From Chitinophaga pinensis (GTDB lineage Bacteria; Bacteroidota; Bacteroidia; Chitinophagales; Chitinophagaceae): a DNA stretch of 64,000 bases. Every line of letters begins with the position of its first letter. Position 1 is the first letter of the stretch. Location of the stretch: contig CAMAXV010000011.1 of NCBI GenBank assembly GCA_945862385.1, forward strand, positions 22,160-86,159, read 5' to 3'. A model generated the notes under the pieces. The model ran no database searches and was not told where the DNA came from. It saw only the letters and a program-made list of their open reading frames with translations. The position numbers and the translations under genes were made by a program. Positions 62,184 to 64,000 of the stretch are shown one piece after another.

Positions 62184-62723
62184 ATGGCATCAATGGAGCA
62201 GGTACTTGATAAGCAATTCAAATCTTATCTTGAAAAGGAAACAATTCAAACTGAGGTTGAAAGGATAGCCAACGCAATCAATACTGATTATGCTGATAAG
62301 AACCCTTTATTTATAGCAATTCTGAATGGTTCCTTCATGTTTGCGTCAGACCTTTTTAAGCTGATACATGTTCCTGCGGAGATCTGTTTCATCAAGCTGG
62401 CTTCCTATAGAGGCACCCAGTCTACCGGTCAGGTAATTACGGCCATTGGGCTTGACCGTGATCTCTTTGAAAGGGATGTAATCATCATTGAAGACATCGT
62501 TGATACGGGGAAAACGCTTACAGCATTCCTTCCTCAACTGCAGCATCAGCAACCCAGATCCCTTAGAATTTGTTCACTGCTTCACAAAAAAGCAGCTACC
62601 GTTCATCCCATTCAAATCGATTATCTCGGATTTGAAATCCCTGATTTGTTTGTTGTTGGCTACGGACTTGATTACAATGGTTTTGGCCGGAACCTGAACA
62701 AAATCATGCAACTCGCAGATTAA
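62184..62723 (+). CDS. hpt: Hypoxanthine phosphoribosyltransferase
   Basis: Hpt salvages hypoxanthine (and guanine) to IMP/GMP using PRPP. The 179-residue enzyme has AILNGSFMFASDL, CFIKLASYRGTQSTG, and the PRPP-binding motif DVIIIEDIVDTGKTL. PDLFVVGYGLDYNGFGRNL near the C-terminus is typical. It ends 1 nt from the convergent dnaJ stop. The futalosine pathway (mqnB) releases hypoxanthine, which this enzyme could recycle. Confidence 0.95.
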   Translation: MASMEQVLDKQFKSYLEKETIQTEVERIANAINTDYADKNPLFIAILNGSFMFASDLFKLIHVPAEICFIKLASYRGTQSTGQVITAIGLDRDLFERDVIIIEDIVDTGKTLTAFLPQLQHQQPRSLRICSLLHKKAATVHPIQIDYLGFEIPDLFVVGYGLDYNGFGRNLNKIMQLAD

Positions 62724-62724
62724 T

Positions 62725-63888
62725 TTACGATCCGAACATTTCCTTCATCTTATTGAAAAAGCTCTTCTCATTCTTATCAGGAGCAGGCTGAAAATTCTTG
62801 GCATCCTTCAATTTCTCAATCAGTTGTTTTTCATCAGCATTGAGTTCCTGTGGAGTCCAGATATTTACGTGAATAAGCTGATCTCCCTTTTCATAGGAAT
62901 TTATCGAAGGAAAACCCTTTCCTTTTAACCTGAAAATCTTACCGCTTTGCGTTCCCGGAGGTATTTTAATTTTAGCCCTGCCGTCAATGGTTGGAACCTC
63001 TATCTGCGTACCAAACACAGCATCCGGAAAACTAATGTGCAGGTCGAAAATAACATTCAGGTTATCCCGATGAAGCTCAGCATGTGCTTCTTCTTCTATT
63101 ACAACAATAAGGTCTCCATTCGCACCACCCCGTTCGCCTGCGTTTCCTTTACCACCCAAGCTCAATTGCATACCATCAGCAACCCCTGCAGGAATATCAA
63201 TGCTTACAGTTTCATCAGCATACACACGCCCTTCCCCCTTACATGAGGTACACTTACTGGTTATGGTAGAACCTTCGCCATTACAGGTGGGGCAGGTACC
63301 AACGGTTTGCATCTGACCAAGGAAGGTATTGGTAACCTTTCTGACCTGTCCGCTGCCACTGCATGTTGAACAGGTTTGAACAGCATTCTTATCCTTGGCT
63401 CCTGTGCCTGAGCATGCATTACACCCTGTATATTTTTTTACCTTAACTGTTTTACTGGCCCCTTTTGCAATCTCCTCGTAATTCATTTTGAGTTTGATCC
63501 TCAGATTACTTCCCCGGGTGCCCCTTGCTCGTCCACCACTCTTTTGTCTGCCACCACCTCCAAAAAAGCTGCCAAAAATATCATCACCGAAAATGTCACC
63601 GAAATTGCTGAATATGTCATCCATATTCATACCCTGCCCACCACCGCCAAAACCACGGTTGCCATTCATCCCAGCATGTCCAAACCGGTCATACTGAGCC
63701 CGCTTATCCTGATCGCTCAGAATTTCATACGCCTCAGCAGCTTCCTTGAATTTGTCTTCTGCAGCTTTATCGCCCGGATTACGGTCGGGATGAAACTGCA
63801 TTGCCACCTTGCGGTATGCTTTCTTTATTTCATCAGCAGTGGAAGATTTGGTAACACCAAGAATTTCGTAATAATCCCTTTTTGACAT
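62725..63888 (-). CDS. dnaJ: Chaperone protein DnaJ
   Basis: DnaJ delivers clients to DnaK and stimulates its ATPase. The 387-residue type I protein has the J domain with [16 protein letters not shown] (HPD), a Gly/Phe region, and four zinc-finger repeats ([32 protein letters not shown]). The C-terminal substrate domains include [19 protein letters not shown]. It is directly downstream of grpE on the minus strand, the usual heat-shock operon order. Confidence 0.98.
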   Translation of the reverse strand: MSKRDYYEILGVTKSSTADEIKKAYRKVAMQFHPDRNPGDKAAEDKFKEAAEAYEILSDQDKRAQYDRFGHAGMNGNRGFGGGGQGMNMDDIFSNFGDIFGDDIFGSFFGGGGRQKSGGRARGTRGSNLRIKLKMNYEEIAKGASKTVKVKKYTGCNACSGTGAKDKNAVQTCSTCSGSGQVRKVTNTFLGQMQTVGTCPTCNGEGSTITSKCTSCKGEGRVYADETVSIDIPAGVADGMQLSLGGKGNAGERGGANGDLIVVIEEEAHAELHRDNLNVIFDLHISFPDAVFGTQIEVPTIDGRAKIKIPPGTQSGKIFRLKGKGFPSINSYEKGDQLIHVNIWTPQELNADEKQLIEKLKDAKNFQPAPDKNEKSFFNKMKEMFGS

Positions 63889-63910
63889 GCTTCTAATTTA
63901 ATGTTAACGC

Positions 63911-64000
63911 TTATTTTCCTACCACAACTTTTGAAAAACGGATAATTTTATCATTCAACATATACCCTTTCTCTACTTCGTCGACCACTTTACCCTTCAT
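63911..64000 (-). CDS. grpE: GrpE nucleotide exchange factor, 3' end only
   Basis: The minus strand encodes 29 residues to a stop at 63911-63913: MKGKVVDEVEKGYMLNDKII then RFSKVVVGK. This is the conserved C-terminal beta domain of GrpE, which releases ADP from DnaK. The Met at the window edge is probably internal, so the 5' part lies outside. It is 22 nt upstream of dnaJ. Confidence 0.88.
   Translation of the reverse strand: MKGKVVDEVEKGYMLNDKIIRFSKVVVGK

Noticed and set aside
1..64000. Search for CRISPR arrays, tRNA/rRNA genes, insertion sequences and integrases.
   Set aside because: Intergenic gaps are short, no regularly spaced repeats or tRNA-like cloverleafs were seen, and no transposase, integrase or phage motif appears in any frame.

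Overview
The window looks like a chromosomal core region of a Bacteroidota bacterium, probably Chitinophagia-like (the class is a weak inference). Supporting evidence seen in the sequence: a complete sprA gene (type IX secretion/gliding translocon), a secreted protein with a type B T9SS sorting domain, a PorE-like TPR/beta-propeller/OmpA protein, a ligase-associated helicase and PdeM nuclease, futalosine-pathway menaquinone genes, and Bacteroidota-type promoters (TAnnTTTG boxes, some with TTG/TTTG about 17-21 bp upstream) in front of at least 18 genes. Base composition looks uniform. I see no insertion sequence, integrase, phage gene, CRISPR array, rRNA or tRNA. Genes are densely packed and no gene-free stretch exceeds 300 bases.

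Layout. 1-283: 3' end of a TPM-domain membrane protein, followed by a small palindromic repeat cluster. 474-4818 (-): prs, rplY, pth, an FAH-family hydrolase and a beta-CASP MBL nuclease, with a promoter and terminator-like hairpin directly before pth. 4871-11143 (+): radC, an M24 aminopeptidase, pssA, purS, rsmI and an Lhr-type helicase. 11163-14562 (-): a run containing an AmgK-like kinase fused to a RapZ C-terminal domain, a MurU-like nucleotidyltransferase, a haem-binding protein and pdeM. 14622-17052 (+): trmH-type methyltransferase, UbiA prenyltransferase, ruvX and def. 17074-18735 (-): an alpha-glucan phosphorylase-like protein with threonine at the expected PLP-lysine position. 18860-19789 (+): an unrecognised lipoprotein. 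19791-25387 (-): fabH, a Cys/Met PLP enzyme, a GNAT, an isolated atpG, scpB and lysA. 25437-33396 (+): ruvA and sprA.

33374-44135 (-): an SDR, a T9SS cargo protein, a DUF4105 protein, guaB, dprA, the PorE-like protein, queE and folD. 44222-47312 (+): two outer-membrane-type proteins, one with a periplasmic helix-hairpin-helix region, then a DUF3467 protein. 47334-49822 (-): fabD, folE and two tandem PTPS-family genes. 49878-51367 (+): mqnB and mqnD. 51376-53065 (-): dNK and trpS. 53183-54812 (+): gatC, an ABC ATPase and a cobalamin adenosyltransferase. 54818-58779 holds lolD, a DUF2795 protein, a SemiSWEET, fabI and recN. 58834-62723 (+): a sodium:solute symporter, an O-methyltransferase, a GH73/LysM hydrolase and hpt. 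62725-64000 (-): dnaJ and the 3' end of grpE.

Functionally this is mostly housekeeping: nucleotide metabolism, translation, fatty acid and phospholipid synthesis, pterin/queuosine/folate metabolism, menaquinone synthesis, DNA repair and recombination, and T9SS-linked surface biology. The most interesting points are the kinase-RapZ fusion beside a MurU homologue (possible sensing and recycling of cell-wall amino sugars), the HhH/outer-membrane barrel pair, the changed cofactor site of the phosphorylase, the hairpin at the pth start, and a group of genes whose promoter box lies only 3-8 nt from the start codon, which predicts leaderless or near-leaderless mRNAs.
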